Shown here one piece after another: positions 1 to 5,661 of a stretch of DNA of 7,044 nt. The DNA lies in assembly GCA_023511475.1 (NCBI GenBank), contig JAIMBM010000152.1, forward strand, positions 1 through 7,044, written 5' to 3'. The first letter of the stretch is position 1, and each line of letters begins with the position of its first letter. Position numbers and translations under genes: made by a program. Origin of the DNA: Anaerolineae bacterium (GTDB taxonomy: Bacteria > Chloroflexota > Anaerolineae > SpSt-313). The notes beneath the pieces were generated by a model. That model did no database searches. It had not been told where the DNA came from and worked only from the letters and a program-made list of their open reading frames with translations.

Positions 1-140
1 CTCTTGGAGGAGAGCACGCTGGCGTCCCTTAAGTTAGCGCCTATGGGGGTCAGGGGAGGGGGCGGCTCCCTCTGCGAGAGGCTACGCAGGCCATGGGCGC
101 CTACGCTCTCCTCAGGCCACTTGTGGGCAATGCATAGGAG

Positions 141-179
141 CCGGACGCCGCGGCGTCCGGGTCGGGGAGGGGGAGCAAG
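141..179. repeat. Degenerate copy of the palindromic intergenic element
   Basis: Positions 141-160 are a perfect 20-bp palindrome (arm CCGGACGCCG). They match the core of the element at 3471-3490 at 17 of 20 positions. The similarity continues rightward: TCGGGGAGGGGGAGCAAG at 162-179 parallels TCGGAGAGGGGGCAAG at 3492-3507 with one substitution and a 2-base insertion. The left arm is not recognisable here, so this appears to be a decayed or partial copy. Confidence 0.6.
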
Positions 180-275
180 TGGAGGTTCTCGCATGCAGGC
201 CCGTTGAGCGCCGTCCAAACGGCCTCTGCGCGACATCGAGGGGTACGCCCCGAAAAGGCCAAAGTCCGGCCCAGA

Positions 276-311
276 GGAAAAAGGGCCAAGTCGGCCCGCA
301 GGCCGACTTGG
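276..311 (-). terminator. Rho-independent terminator of the catabolic unit
   Basis: On the minus strand an 11-bp perfect stem (311-301 with 296-286) and 4-base loop are followed by CCC and then TTTTT (282-278 region). It lies about 73 bases after the isomerase stop. The T-run begins a few bases past the stem, so efficiency may be moderate. Confidence 0.65.
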
Positions 312-384
312 GACATCGGGGGGTCTTTGCATCAGGAGTACAGACAACCCTGCCCCAAGAGCGAACTACACCCGCGATCGAGGG

Positions 385-1155
385 TCAGCCGGTGCGCCAG
401 CGCGCGAGGACGTCCCTCACCTTGGCGAGCCGCAGCTCGATCTCGCTGTAGCGATTGGAGGGGTGCTCCACGCTCCAGCAGCCCTCATATCCGCTATTGC
501 GCAGGGCGGTCATCTTGTCGTAGAGTGCCCCGTCGGCAATGGCGCGGGTCAGGTGTGTGTGCATGACCCAGGGGGCGATGATCTCGTCGCCCCGGTCGGC
601 TTCGGGGCCCCGCCAACGGTTCATGTGCAGGAGCACGCCAAAGGCGGGGCTATCGACGGCCAGGCACAGCCCCTTGAGAGCGGACGGGTTGACCTCCGCG
701 CCCCAGTGGTTCTCGGGACCTACCCGGTACCCGCTGTCGGCCGCCCGCCGCGCCAGCTCTCTGTATCTCTGGACGATATAGTCGAGCTGCTCGGCGGTCC
801 ATTCCAGGTCCTGACGGCCGCCGCCGGCGTCGATGCGCACCGTCCTGGCGCCGAGGATCTCGGCTGCGCGCATATGGGCCAGGGCGTTCTGCCAGTTCCG
901 CTCCCGGGCCGAGGGGTCGTCCTCCCAGAGGTGCGCGCCATCGACGGCGAGGTTGACTACCGTGAGCTCGCGCTCGTCCAGGGCGCTCTTGACCTTGCGC
1001 AGGTAGTCCTCTTCCATGCTGGCGAGCGTGCCGTTCCAGATGTCGGCCGTGTCCAGCCGGAAGCGGTACCTGCAGGTCTCCAGGTAGCCGAAGAGGTCGA
1101 CGAGGCCCTCGGCCTGGAGCTGGTGGAACGAGTATGAAATGACGGCGGGTTTCAT
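385..1155 (-). CDS. Sugar phosphate isomerase/epimerase-like TIM-barrel protein
   Basis: This is a xylose-isomerase-like (AP-endonuclease 2 superfamily) TIM barrel of 256 residues, a usual length. Members are cytoplasmic and metal-dependent and interconvert ketoses, epimerise sugars or dehydrate inositol derivatives. I chose the ATG at 1155 because AAAGGAG sits 5 bases upstream and the protein then opens with the barrel's first strand (AVISYSFHQL). The open frame continues to 1275, but that 40-residue extension is low-complexity and lies over stem-loops. Recognisable features are LGARTVRIDAGGG (101-113), PENHWG (147-152) with the metal-ligand Glu148, WVMHTHL (196-202) and WSVEHP (227-232) with Glu230. 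The Asp ligand normally found on the strand in between appears to be absent: the stretch reads FGVLLHMNRW (172-181), with His177 nearest. It is the last gene of the unit; a terminator follows about 70 bases downstream. The substrate is unknown. Confidence 0.87.
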   Translation of the reverse strand: MKPAVISYSFHQLQAEGLVDLFGYLETCRYRFRLDTADIWNGTLASMEEDYLRKVKSALDERELTVVNLAVDGAHLWEDDPSARERNWQNALAHMRAAEILGARTVRIDAGGGRQDLEWTAEQLDYIVQRYRELARRAADSGYRVGPENHWGAEVNPSALKGLCLAVDSPAFGVLLHMNRWRGPEADRGDEIIAPWVMHTHLTRAIADGALYDKMTALRNSGYEGCWSVEHPSNRYSEIELRLAKVRDVLARWRTG

Positions 1156-1275
1156 GGGTTCTCCTTTCTCGGGGCCAGACGTGGCCCCTGCCACTCTTGG
1201 GACGGGCGTCGTCCCATCCCCGACCCTCGGGGTTGGGTTCGTGCTCTCCACTGCATGGGTCGAGACACCGTCCAA
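1156..1275 (-). promoter_or_regulatory. Intercistronic leader with three stem-loops
   Basis: The 120 bases between the oxidoreductase stop and the isomerase start can form three perfect stems: 1218-1223 with 1227-1232 (6 bp, 3-base loop), 1199-1204 with 1210-1215 (6 bp, 5-base loop) and 1171-1177 with 1182-1188 (7 bp, 4-base loop). The last one ends just before the AAAGGAG ribosome binding site (1167-1161). The first stem can extend past a mismatch using 1213-1216, which would compete with the second. A role in mRNA stability or translation control is possible but inferred. Confidence 0.45.
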
Positions 1276-2400
1276 TCAATACCGGAGGTCGGCGAGCTCC
1301 AGCGGCTCGAAGCTGGTCCGTAGCTCCTCGGTGCGGCCGCTAGCCGCGGAGCGGTAGGCAGATTCAAAGATGTCTACAACGTGCCGCGCGTGCTCGGCCG
1401 AGGCGATGGACGGCGTCCCCTCCCGCACCCAGTCCACGAGCTGCATCAGGTCCTCGAAGACGTGGGACTCGCCCAGTGCGGCGTGCTCCGCCGTGACGTG
1501 CGGCGCATGGTCGCCTGGCAGGCGGAGGTCCTCGCCATTGAAGCAGCACCCGACGAGCGACCCCGCGGTGCCAAAGATGCTCGGCTCAAAGCCGCGGGTG
1601 ACGGATCCGGCGGGCGTCCCATAGCCTAGGGCGAAGAACGAGCCCCCAAAGTCGAGGAGCATGAGGGTGTTGTCGTCCATTTCGCAGGCGATCTTGCGGC
1701 CTCGGAACTCGCGCTCGGGCACGACGAGCCCGGAGAAGGCCGCAACGCGCTTTGCCGGGCCTACGATGCCCGTCAGATAGTGCATGGAGTAGACGGTCAC
1801 GTCCCACAGTGGCCCGCCGTCGGGCCTGCGGAAGTACCAGGAGGGGTCGATGTTGCTGAGGACGTCGTCGCCGTGCCGCACCGGCTCCTGCAGGTGGTAG
1901 GTGGAGATGGTTGCCCCGGCCGCGGCCCACACCAGCCTGCCCAGCCGGCCCTCGAGTACCAGGCGGCGCATCCTCTGGGCGTGAGGGTGCAGCATGACCC
2001 CCGGGGAAGCGACCAGGTGTACCCCCTTGCGGACGGCGAGGTCGATGAGGTGATCGGCCTCGGCCACCGTCAGGCACATGCTCTTGTTAAAGTGGACGTG
2101 CTTGCCCGCTTCGATGGCCTTGATGCCCTGCTCATAGTGCAGGCCAATGGGCGAGCAGAGGGTCACGGCGTCGACGGCGGGGTCCGCCAGGAGGTCCTCA
2201 TAGCGCTCGTACCAGCGAAGGACGCCGTAGCGTTCGGCTGCCGCCTCAGCACGCCCTGGCACGGGGTCGCAGACGGCGGCCGCATACGCCTTGGGCTGCA
2301 CATCAGGGAGGACGAGATGGTTGAGGGCTCCGCGGATTCCGATGGAGCCGGCGCCAACGATGCCGATGCCGACCTTGTCCATGGTGTCGCTGCCTTTCAT
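1276..2400 (-). CDS. Gfo/Idh/MocA-family NAD(P)-dependent oxidoreductase
   Basis: This is a cytoplasmic dehydrogenase of the glucose-fructose/inositol dehydrogenase family, which oxidises or reduces a hydroxyl of a sugar or cyclitol using NAD(P). The N-terminal Rossmann fold shows VGAGSIG (residues 15-21), the acidic end of beta2 at CDP (44-46), and VDAVTLCSPIGLHYE (76-90). The family's usual EKP motif is NKS here (105-107), keeping the Lys. In the C-terminal half, GGPLWDVTVYSMHYLTGIVG (195-214) corresponds to the substrate-site motif, with Asp200 and a Tyr (204) as in glucose-fructose oxidoreductase-like members. At 374 residues the length is normal. The start could be the ATG at 2400 (GGAAAG upstream) or the ATG at 2382 (AAAGG 10 bases upstream), which would remove six residues and put the Rossmann strand at the N-terminus. 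The substrate cannot be inferred precisely; its neighbours suggest a sugar released from an imported glycoside. Confidence 0.92.
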   Translation of the reverse strand: MKGSDTMDKVGIGIVGAGSIGIRGALNHLVLPDVQPKAYAAAVCDPVPGRAEAAAERYGVLRWYERYEDLLADPAVDAVTLCSPIGLHYEQGIKAIEAGKHVHFNKSMCLTVAEADHLIDLAVRKGVHLVASPGVMLHPHAQRMRRLVLEGRLGRLVWAAAGATISTYHLQEPVRHGDDVLSNIDPSWYFRRPDGGPLWDVTVYSMHYLTGIVGPAKRVAAFSGLVVPEREFRGRKIACEMDDNTLMLLDFGGSFFALGYGTPAGSVTRGFEPSIFGTAGSLVGCCFNGEDLRLPGDHAPHVTAEHAALGESHVFEDLMQLVDWVREGTPSIASAEHARHVVDIFESAYRSAASGRTEELRTSFEPLELADLRY

Positions 2401-2480
2401 ACGCTTTCCATGCGCCGTCCAGCAGGGTTCCGAGGCGGACGGCTAGGCGAGGTGAAGGCATCTGAGGGCCCGCTTCATGT
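2401..2480. other. Short intercistronic spacer with partial palindrome
   Basis: This 80-base gap separates the GH31 remnant from the oxidoreductase. It contains a 7-bp inverted repeat (2414-2420 with 2437-2443, 16-base loop). TCCGAGGCGGACG at 2429-2441 is identical to part of the left arm of the palindromic element at 3465-3477. No promoter is evident, so cotranscription of the two genes is likely. Confidence 0.45.
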
Positions 2481-3311
2481 TCAGCACTCGACGATGATCT
2501 CAGTCGCGCCACGCGCGGGCGTGAGGTGGGTGCCGAGGGGGTCAGGCTCCGCGCTCCCGCCGGTGACCGAGCGGACGGCCGCGATGCTCCTCAGGAGGAC
2601 CTGCCATGGCCGCGCGGCGCCCTCCGTCCGGATGCGGACCTGCCTGCGGACACGGTTGACTGTGCGAAAGGCTCGCTCCAGGTGATTCACGAACACGCCG
2701 TAGCCGCGGTTGGTCAGGTAGAAGGGGATGTTCTTGTAGGCCTGCTCGCTGGAAGTGCCGCCATCCTCGTTCCACAGGTCGATGGTCTGTCCGTTCTTCA
2801 CAAAGGGGGTAAAGCGCTCGCCGAGGCCGTAGACGCACTCGCCGACGGCGAGGGCGAGTTGCTCGCGCATGAACCGACCCTCGGGCGTATCGAGCATGGC
2901 CATGGCCCGCCAGCCGCTCGAGGTGAGGATACGGTCGCCATCGCGGAACTCGAGGCGCCAGTCGCCTGCCTTCAGCACGCGCGCCGTCAGCCGGCCGGAG
3001 GTCAGTGTGGCCGCCTGCTCGTCGTCATGAATCTCGATCAGCGGCGCGGGCTGAGGCTTGAGCTCGAACTGCGGCCTGGGAGGGCGGCTCCCCTTGTGGT
3101 GCCAGAGCTGCACGCGGACGACGTTGGGCATGGGGGAGGAGAGGCGCACCGTCAGCAGGGGGAGGTTCAGGGTATCGCCCCGGCCGCTGAGCCGGCGTGT
3201 GGGCGCGTAGACCGTCAAGGCGTCCGGCCCGACCTGCACCTCGTACACCTGCGCCGGGTAGTGCGGCGTCACTCCCGGGCGCATCTGCCAGTAGCCGTCG
3301 GTGAACTTCAT
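2481..3311 (-). CDS. GH31 alpha-xylosidase-like protein lacking the catalytic domain
   Basis: Residues 1-210 follow the N-terminal beta-sandwich domain of YicI-type GH31 alpha-xylosidases. Visible hallmarks are DGYWQMRPGV at the start, YGLGERFTPFVKNGQTIDLWN at 161-181, and GGTSSEQAYKNIPFY then TNRGYGVFVNH up to residue 210. Family members then continue into a large TIM barrel with two catalytic Asp residues. Here, from about residue 220 to 276, the sequence instead resembles the last ~55 residues of the family (RPWQVLLRSIAAVRSV, then a GGSAEPDPLG-type turn and a final ATEIIV strand). The protein is 276 residues, whereas YicI has 772, so roughly 500 residues, including the whole active site, are missing in frame. 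The start has a good ribosome binding site (AGGGAG, 8 bases) and a promoter. It cannot be a working glycosidase. It may be a decaying gene, a non-catalytic sugar-binding remnant, or an assembly deletion. The domain assignment is firm; any function for the remnant is unknown. Confidence 0.85.
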   Translation of the reverse strand: MKFTDGYWQMRPGVTPHYPAQVYEVQVGPDALTVYAPTRRLSGRGDTLNLPLLTVRLSSPMPNVVRVQLWHHKGSRPPRPQFELKPQPAPLIEIHDDEQAATLTSGRLTARVLKAGDWRLEFRDGDRILTSSGWRAMAMLDTPEGRFMREQLALAVGECVYGLGERFTPFVKNGQTIDLWNEDGGTSSEQAYKNIPFYLTNRGYGVFVNHLERAFRTVNRVRRQVRIRTEGAARPWQVLLRSIAAVRSVTGGSAEPDPLGTHLTPARGATEIIVEC

Positions 3312-3351
3312 GGTTGTCGCTCCCTGAATGCGGAGGCCGGCGGTTAGGGGT

Positions 3352-3380
3352 ATTATGCGTCAGGTGGGCGATCTGGGCAA
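3352..3380 (-). promoter_or_regulatory. Sigma70-type promoter for the GH31/oxidoreductase/isomerase unit
   Basis: On the minus strand, TTGCCC (3380-3375; 4 of 6 to TTGACA) and CATAAT (3357-3352; 5 of 6 to TATAAT) are separated by exactly 17 bases. Transcription would begin near 3345, leaving a leader of about 35 bases that contains AGGGAG 8 bases before the ATG at 3311. The elements stand out in this GC-rich DNA. No clear operator palindrome overlaps them. Confidence 0.6.
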
Positions 3381-3450
3381 TTTGTGGGGGGCGAGGCCGT
3401 TCCCGGTGGGTGTTCTGGACCGCGCCAGCGCAGCCCAAAATACCCTGTGA

Positions 3451-3510
3451 TGTATTGCCCCCTCTCCGAGGCGGACGCCGCCGCGTCCGCCTCGGAGAGG
3501 GGGCAAGACA
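3451..3510. repeat. Long perfect palindrome (24-bp stem), intergenic repeat element
   Basis: Arms at 3455-3478 and 3483-3506 are perfectly complementary over 24 bp around a 4-base loop. After one mismatch, a further 3 bp pair (3451-3453 with 3508-3510). The stem runs TTGCCCCCTCTCCGAGG and then CGGACGC. It lies 183 bases after the permease stop and about 75 bases upstream of the next promoter, where it could protect or define the 3' end of the transporter mRNA. Neither side has a T-tract, so a classical Rho-independent terminator is unlikely. The core recurs at 141-179 and a 13-base part recurs at 2429-2441, suggesting a dispersed palindromic (REP- or MITE-like) repeat. Confidence 0.85.
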
Positions 3511-3689
3511 GGGGCATCCCGGGCGCAGCATAGCTGGGGGTCATCTCAGGGACCTGGACGGGATACCCGTGATGGAACACGGCCGACTCGAGTTCTAGCG
3601 GCATGTCCACCCTGGAGGGCGGAGGGTGTGGCTGAGTACCCGGAGTGACCGGGATGGCCCGCACCCCCGGCCGCGGAGGGCACGGCGGG

Positions 3690-4586
3690 CTATCCCTTAA
3701 GGCCGGTGAGGGAGATTCCCTCGATAAACGTGCGCTGGGTAAAGAAGAACCCGATGAGTATGGGCACGGTCGCGACGGTGCTCACCGCCATGAGGTACGA
3801 GTAGGCCATCGGGGCGATGCCGACCCCCGCCAGCATGGTCCGCAGGCGCTGGATGCCGAGGGCAAGAGGATAGAGCCTGTCCTTGTTGATGTAGATCAGC
3901 GGACCCAGGTAGTCGTTCCAGGCGCCCATGAACTGAAACAGGGCCACGACGGTGAGGGCCGGGCGCGCCAGCGGCAGGATGATGCGGAACAGGATGCCAA
4001 GCTCACCAGCACCGTCAATGCGCGCCGCGTCCGACAGTTCCTCCGGTATGGTCAGGAAGAACTGCCGCAGCATGAAGATAAAGTAGGGCGCGCCAAAGTA
4101 GCCGGGGACGACCAGGGGCAGGTAGGTGTTGAGCCAGCCGAGGCGCCGGAAGGTGATGAACAGCGGCACCATCGTGACCTGGAAAGGAACCATCATGGTC
4201 GTCAGACAGATAAAGAAGAGGACGTCGCGGCCCGGCCACCGCAGGCGTGCGAACCCGTAGGCCACGATGGCCGAGGAGAGGGTGACGCCGAGCGTGACAG
4301 GCACCGCGTAGCGGGTCACCGTGTTGACCATGTACGTGTTGAAATCATACTGCAGCCACGCGTCCGCAAAGTTGTTCCAGTGCGCAGGGTTGGGGACCCA
4401 CACCGGTGGCACAGTGTAGACCTGCGAGTCGTCCTTCAGGGCGGACGAGACCATCCAGTAGAACGGCAGCATAAAGCTGGCCGCGAGGACGACCAGTATG
4501 ATATGCCTGATAATGGCGCTGACGAGCGCGGTAAAGCTGCGTCCTCTCGCTGGCTGTTTCCTGGCGCTGGCAACGGAAGCGGTCAT
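3690..4586 (-). CDS. ABC sugar transporter permease, MalG/UgpE-like
   Basis: This is the second inner-membrane permease subunit of the importer, partner of the MalF/UgpA-like protein upstream. I chose the ATG at 4586, giving 298 residues, because AGGGAAGGA lies 9 bases upstream and the preceding in-frame residues are not family-like. An in-frame GTG at 4634, overlapping the upstream stop, would add 16 residues. The first membrane segment is about residues 25-46 (ending SFMLPFYWMVSSALK). It is followed by the typical PPVWVPNPAHWNNF stretch, more segments near 93-112, 120-142, 152-173, 207-226 and 264-281, and an EAA loop at about 183-205 (SDAARIDGAGELGILF...LP). The C-terminus TFIEGISLTGLKG is characteristic of the family (usually ...GLTAGAVKG). 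The next gene on the strand starts 378 bases away behind its own promoter, so this probably closes the transport unit. Confidence 0.95.
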   Translation of the reverse strand: MTASVASARKQPARGRSFTALVSAIIRHIILVVLAASFMLPFYWMVSSALKDDSQVYTVPPVWVPNPAHWNNFADAWLQYDFNTYMVNTVTRYAVPVTLGVTLSSAIVAYGFARLRWPGRDVLFFICLTTMMVPFQVTMVPLFITFRRLGWLNTYLPLVVPGYFGAPYFIFMLRQFFLTIPEELSDAARIDGAGELGILFRIILPLARPALTVVALFQFMGAWNDYLGPLIYINKDRLYPLALGIQRLRTMLAGVGIAPMAYSYLMAVSTVATVPILIGFFFTQRTFIEGISLTGLKG

Positions 4587-4630
4587 ACAGGCCCGTCCTT
4601 CCCTAAGGATACCTCTTGGCGCTGTGGCCC

Positions 4631-5551
4631 TCACTCCTCCGCACCGGCATAGTACACCCAGCGCGCGGAGCTTGTGAAGAGCAGCACGGTCAGGGTGACG
4701 ATGATCACGAACAGAATCCAGGCGAGGGCCGAGGCTTTGCCCATACGCATATAGTTGAACGCGTTCCGGTAGAGATGCAGGCTGTAGAACTCGGTCGCCT
4801 GGTTAGGGCCTCCCCCGGTGAGCAGCCAGGGCAGGGTAAAGTTCTGAAAGCCGCCGATGAACCCCATGATCAGGTTGAACAGGATGACCGGTGTGCACAT
4901 GGGGATCGTGATGTGCCAAAACTTGTGCCAGGCGTTGGCCCCATCAACGGTTGCGGCCTCGTAGAGGGTGCGCGGCACGTCCTGCAGGCTGGCCAGGAAG
5001 ATGACGATGGCGCTGCCCTGCGCCCACATATGAATCAGGATCAAGGACGGCTTGGCCAGGCTCGGCTTGGCGAGGAACGGGATGGTCGGGAGCCCCAAGC
5101 CCCGCAGGGTGGCGTTGATGGCGCCGTACTGCACGTTCAGCAGGAAGGCCCAGACCATTGCCGTCACGACGGCCGGCACGATGGCCGGGAAGAAAAAGAT
5201 GGCGCGGAACACCGAGCGCCCCACAATCCTGGTGTTCAGCAGCGTCGCCATGAGAAAGGCCGCTACCACTCCCAGGGGAGCACTCAGGCCGACGTAGTAG
5301 ATCGTGTTGCCCATCACCCGCCGGAAGAGGGGATCCTGGGTAAAGATCTCCACATAGTTGCTGAGCCCCAGGTAGACCGGAGGATTCAGCAGGTCGAAGC
5401 GGGTAAAGCTGTAGTATAGGGACGATACCAGCGGATAGATGGTGAAGGCAGCAAAGCCGATCACCCACGGGGACACAAAGAGCAGCCCGCGCACCAGGCT
5501 GCGCCACTGGTATCCTGTCATCCGGCGTGGTCTGACAGCTGTTGTCGCCAT
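4631..5551 (-). CDS. ABC sugar transporter permease, MalF/UgpA-like
   Basis: This inner-membrane permease subunit of a binding-protein-dependent sugar importer pairs with the permease encoded downstream to form the translocation channel. The product has 306 residues, normal for the UgpA-type family. A first membrane segment lies near residues 21-45 (LLFVSPWVIGFAAFTIYPLV) and is followed by a SLYYSFTRFDLL-type periplasmic start. Further hydrophobic segments lie at about 83-105, 117-138, 169-187, 221-241 and 277-293. The ATPase-contact EAA loop is clear at about 197-217 (YEAATVDGANAWHKF...IP). The ATG at 5551 is preceded by GAGGGGG at suitable spacing. An unusual feature is the tandem five-residue repeat LAKPS-LAKPS near residues 160-169. 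The stop lies 44 bases before the preferred start of the next permease. Confidence 0.94.
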   Translation of the reverse strand: MATTAVRPRRMTGYQWRSLVRGLLFVSPWVIGFAAFTIYPLVSSLYYSFTRFDLLNPPVYLGLSNYVEIFTQDPLFRRVMGNTIYYVGLSAPLGVVAAFLMATLLNTRIVGRSVFRAIFFFPAIVPAVVTAMVWAFLLNVQYGAINATLRGLGLPTIPFLAKPSLAKPSLILIHMWAQGSAIVIFLASLQDVPRTLYEAATVDGANAWHKFWHITIPMCTPVILFNLIMGFIGGFQNFTLPWLLTGGGPNQATEFYSLHLYRNAFNYMRMGKASALAWILFVIIVTLTVLLFTSSARWVYYAGAEE

Positions 5552-5592
5552 GCAGCCCCCTCATCGGACGCTCGCCTGAGCGGAGAGCCGAC

Positions 5593-5627
5593 GAGAGTTG
5601 GGCAGGAGGGACCCCTGCCCAACTCTC
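5593..5627 (-). promoter_or_regulatory. Intercistronic stem-loop between binding-protein and permease genes
   Basis: A perfect inverted repeat has 14-bp arms at 5593-5606 and 5614-5627 and a 7-base loop. It starts 35 bases after the binding-protein stop codon and ends about 40 bases before the permease start. No T-tract follows on the minus strand, so it is not a canonical intrinsic terminator. In known maltose-type operons, structures at this place stabilise the upstream mRNA or cause partial termination, raising binding protein over permease. That role is inferred here from position. Confidence 0.7.
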
Positions 5628-5661
5628 ACTCCTACCATCCATGCCGACGGCTAGGCCGGGA

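Larger units (their letters stand above)
1..384. other. Non-coding region downstream of the catabolic unit
   Basis: I find no supportable gene in these 384 bases. Short frames on both strands lack ribosome binding sites and recognisable products. Contents are the degenerate palindromic repeat (141-179), the terminator (276-311), an imperfect duplication of the terminator's left arm (253-272 compared with 279-298), and a spaced 9-bp inverted repeat (7-15 with 105-113). No tRNA T-loop signature or riboswitch consensus is visible. Confidence 0.6.
3312..3689. other. Non-coding spacer between transport and catabolic units
   Basis: This 378-base stretch separates the second permease from the GH31-derived gene. 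It holds a 24-bp hairpin (3455-3506), a promoter (3352-3380) and, nearer the permease stop, only short stems: 3608-3613 with 3623-3628, 3639-3643 with 3649-3653, and 3558-3562 with 3566-3570. A 103-codon minus-strand frame (3664-3353) runs across it and straight through the hairpin, but I do not recognise its product and see no ribosome binding site, so I do not call it a gene. Confidence 0.7.

Noticed and set aside
1..240. Possible structured RNA (tRNA, cobalamin riboswitch or similar) because of dense short stems and a GCCACTTG stretch
   Set aside because: No T-loop signature, B12-box or other riboswitch core is present; the stems are explained by GC-rich sequence and the palindromic repeat.
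463..1137. Plus-strand open frame over the isomerase gene
   Set aside because: Exact antisense shadow of a recognised TIM-barrel protein.
1156..1275. 40-residue N-terminal extension of the isomerase back to 1275
   Set aside because: A strong ribosome binding site precedes the ATG at 1155, the family's first strand begins there, and the extension overlaps stem-loops.
1780..2685. Plus-strand open frame over the oxidoreductase and spacer
   Set aside because: It spans a recognised minus-strand gene and an intergenic gap and shows no domain.
2526..3347. Plus-strand open frame over the GH31 remnant
   Set aside because: Antisense shadow; the minus strand shows clear GH31 motifs.
3353..3664. 103-residue minus-strand open frame in the spacer upstream of the GH31 remnant
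   Set aside because: It has no ribosome binding site, no recognisable family and runs through the 24-bp palindrome and promoter region; openness is expected in GC-rich DNA.
4587..4634. GTG start at 4634 for the MalG-like permease, overlapping the upstream stop by 4 bases
   Set aside because: The overlap suggests translational coupling, but the added 16 residues are not family-like and AGGGAAGGA sits well placed for the ATG at 4586.
3645..4652. Long plus-strand open frame (335 residues)
   Set aside because: Antisense to the permease gene, charged low-complexity product with no family match; a shadow of the opposite strand.
4616..5419. Plus-strand open frame over the MalF-like permease
   Set aside because: Antisense shadow rich in Gln, Arg and Gly with no recognisable fold.
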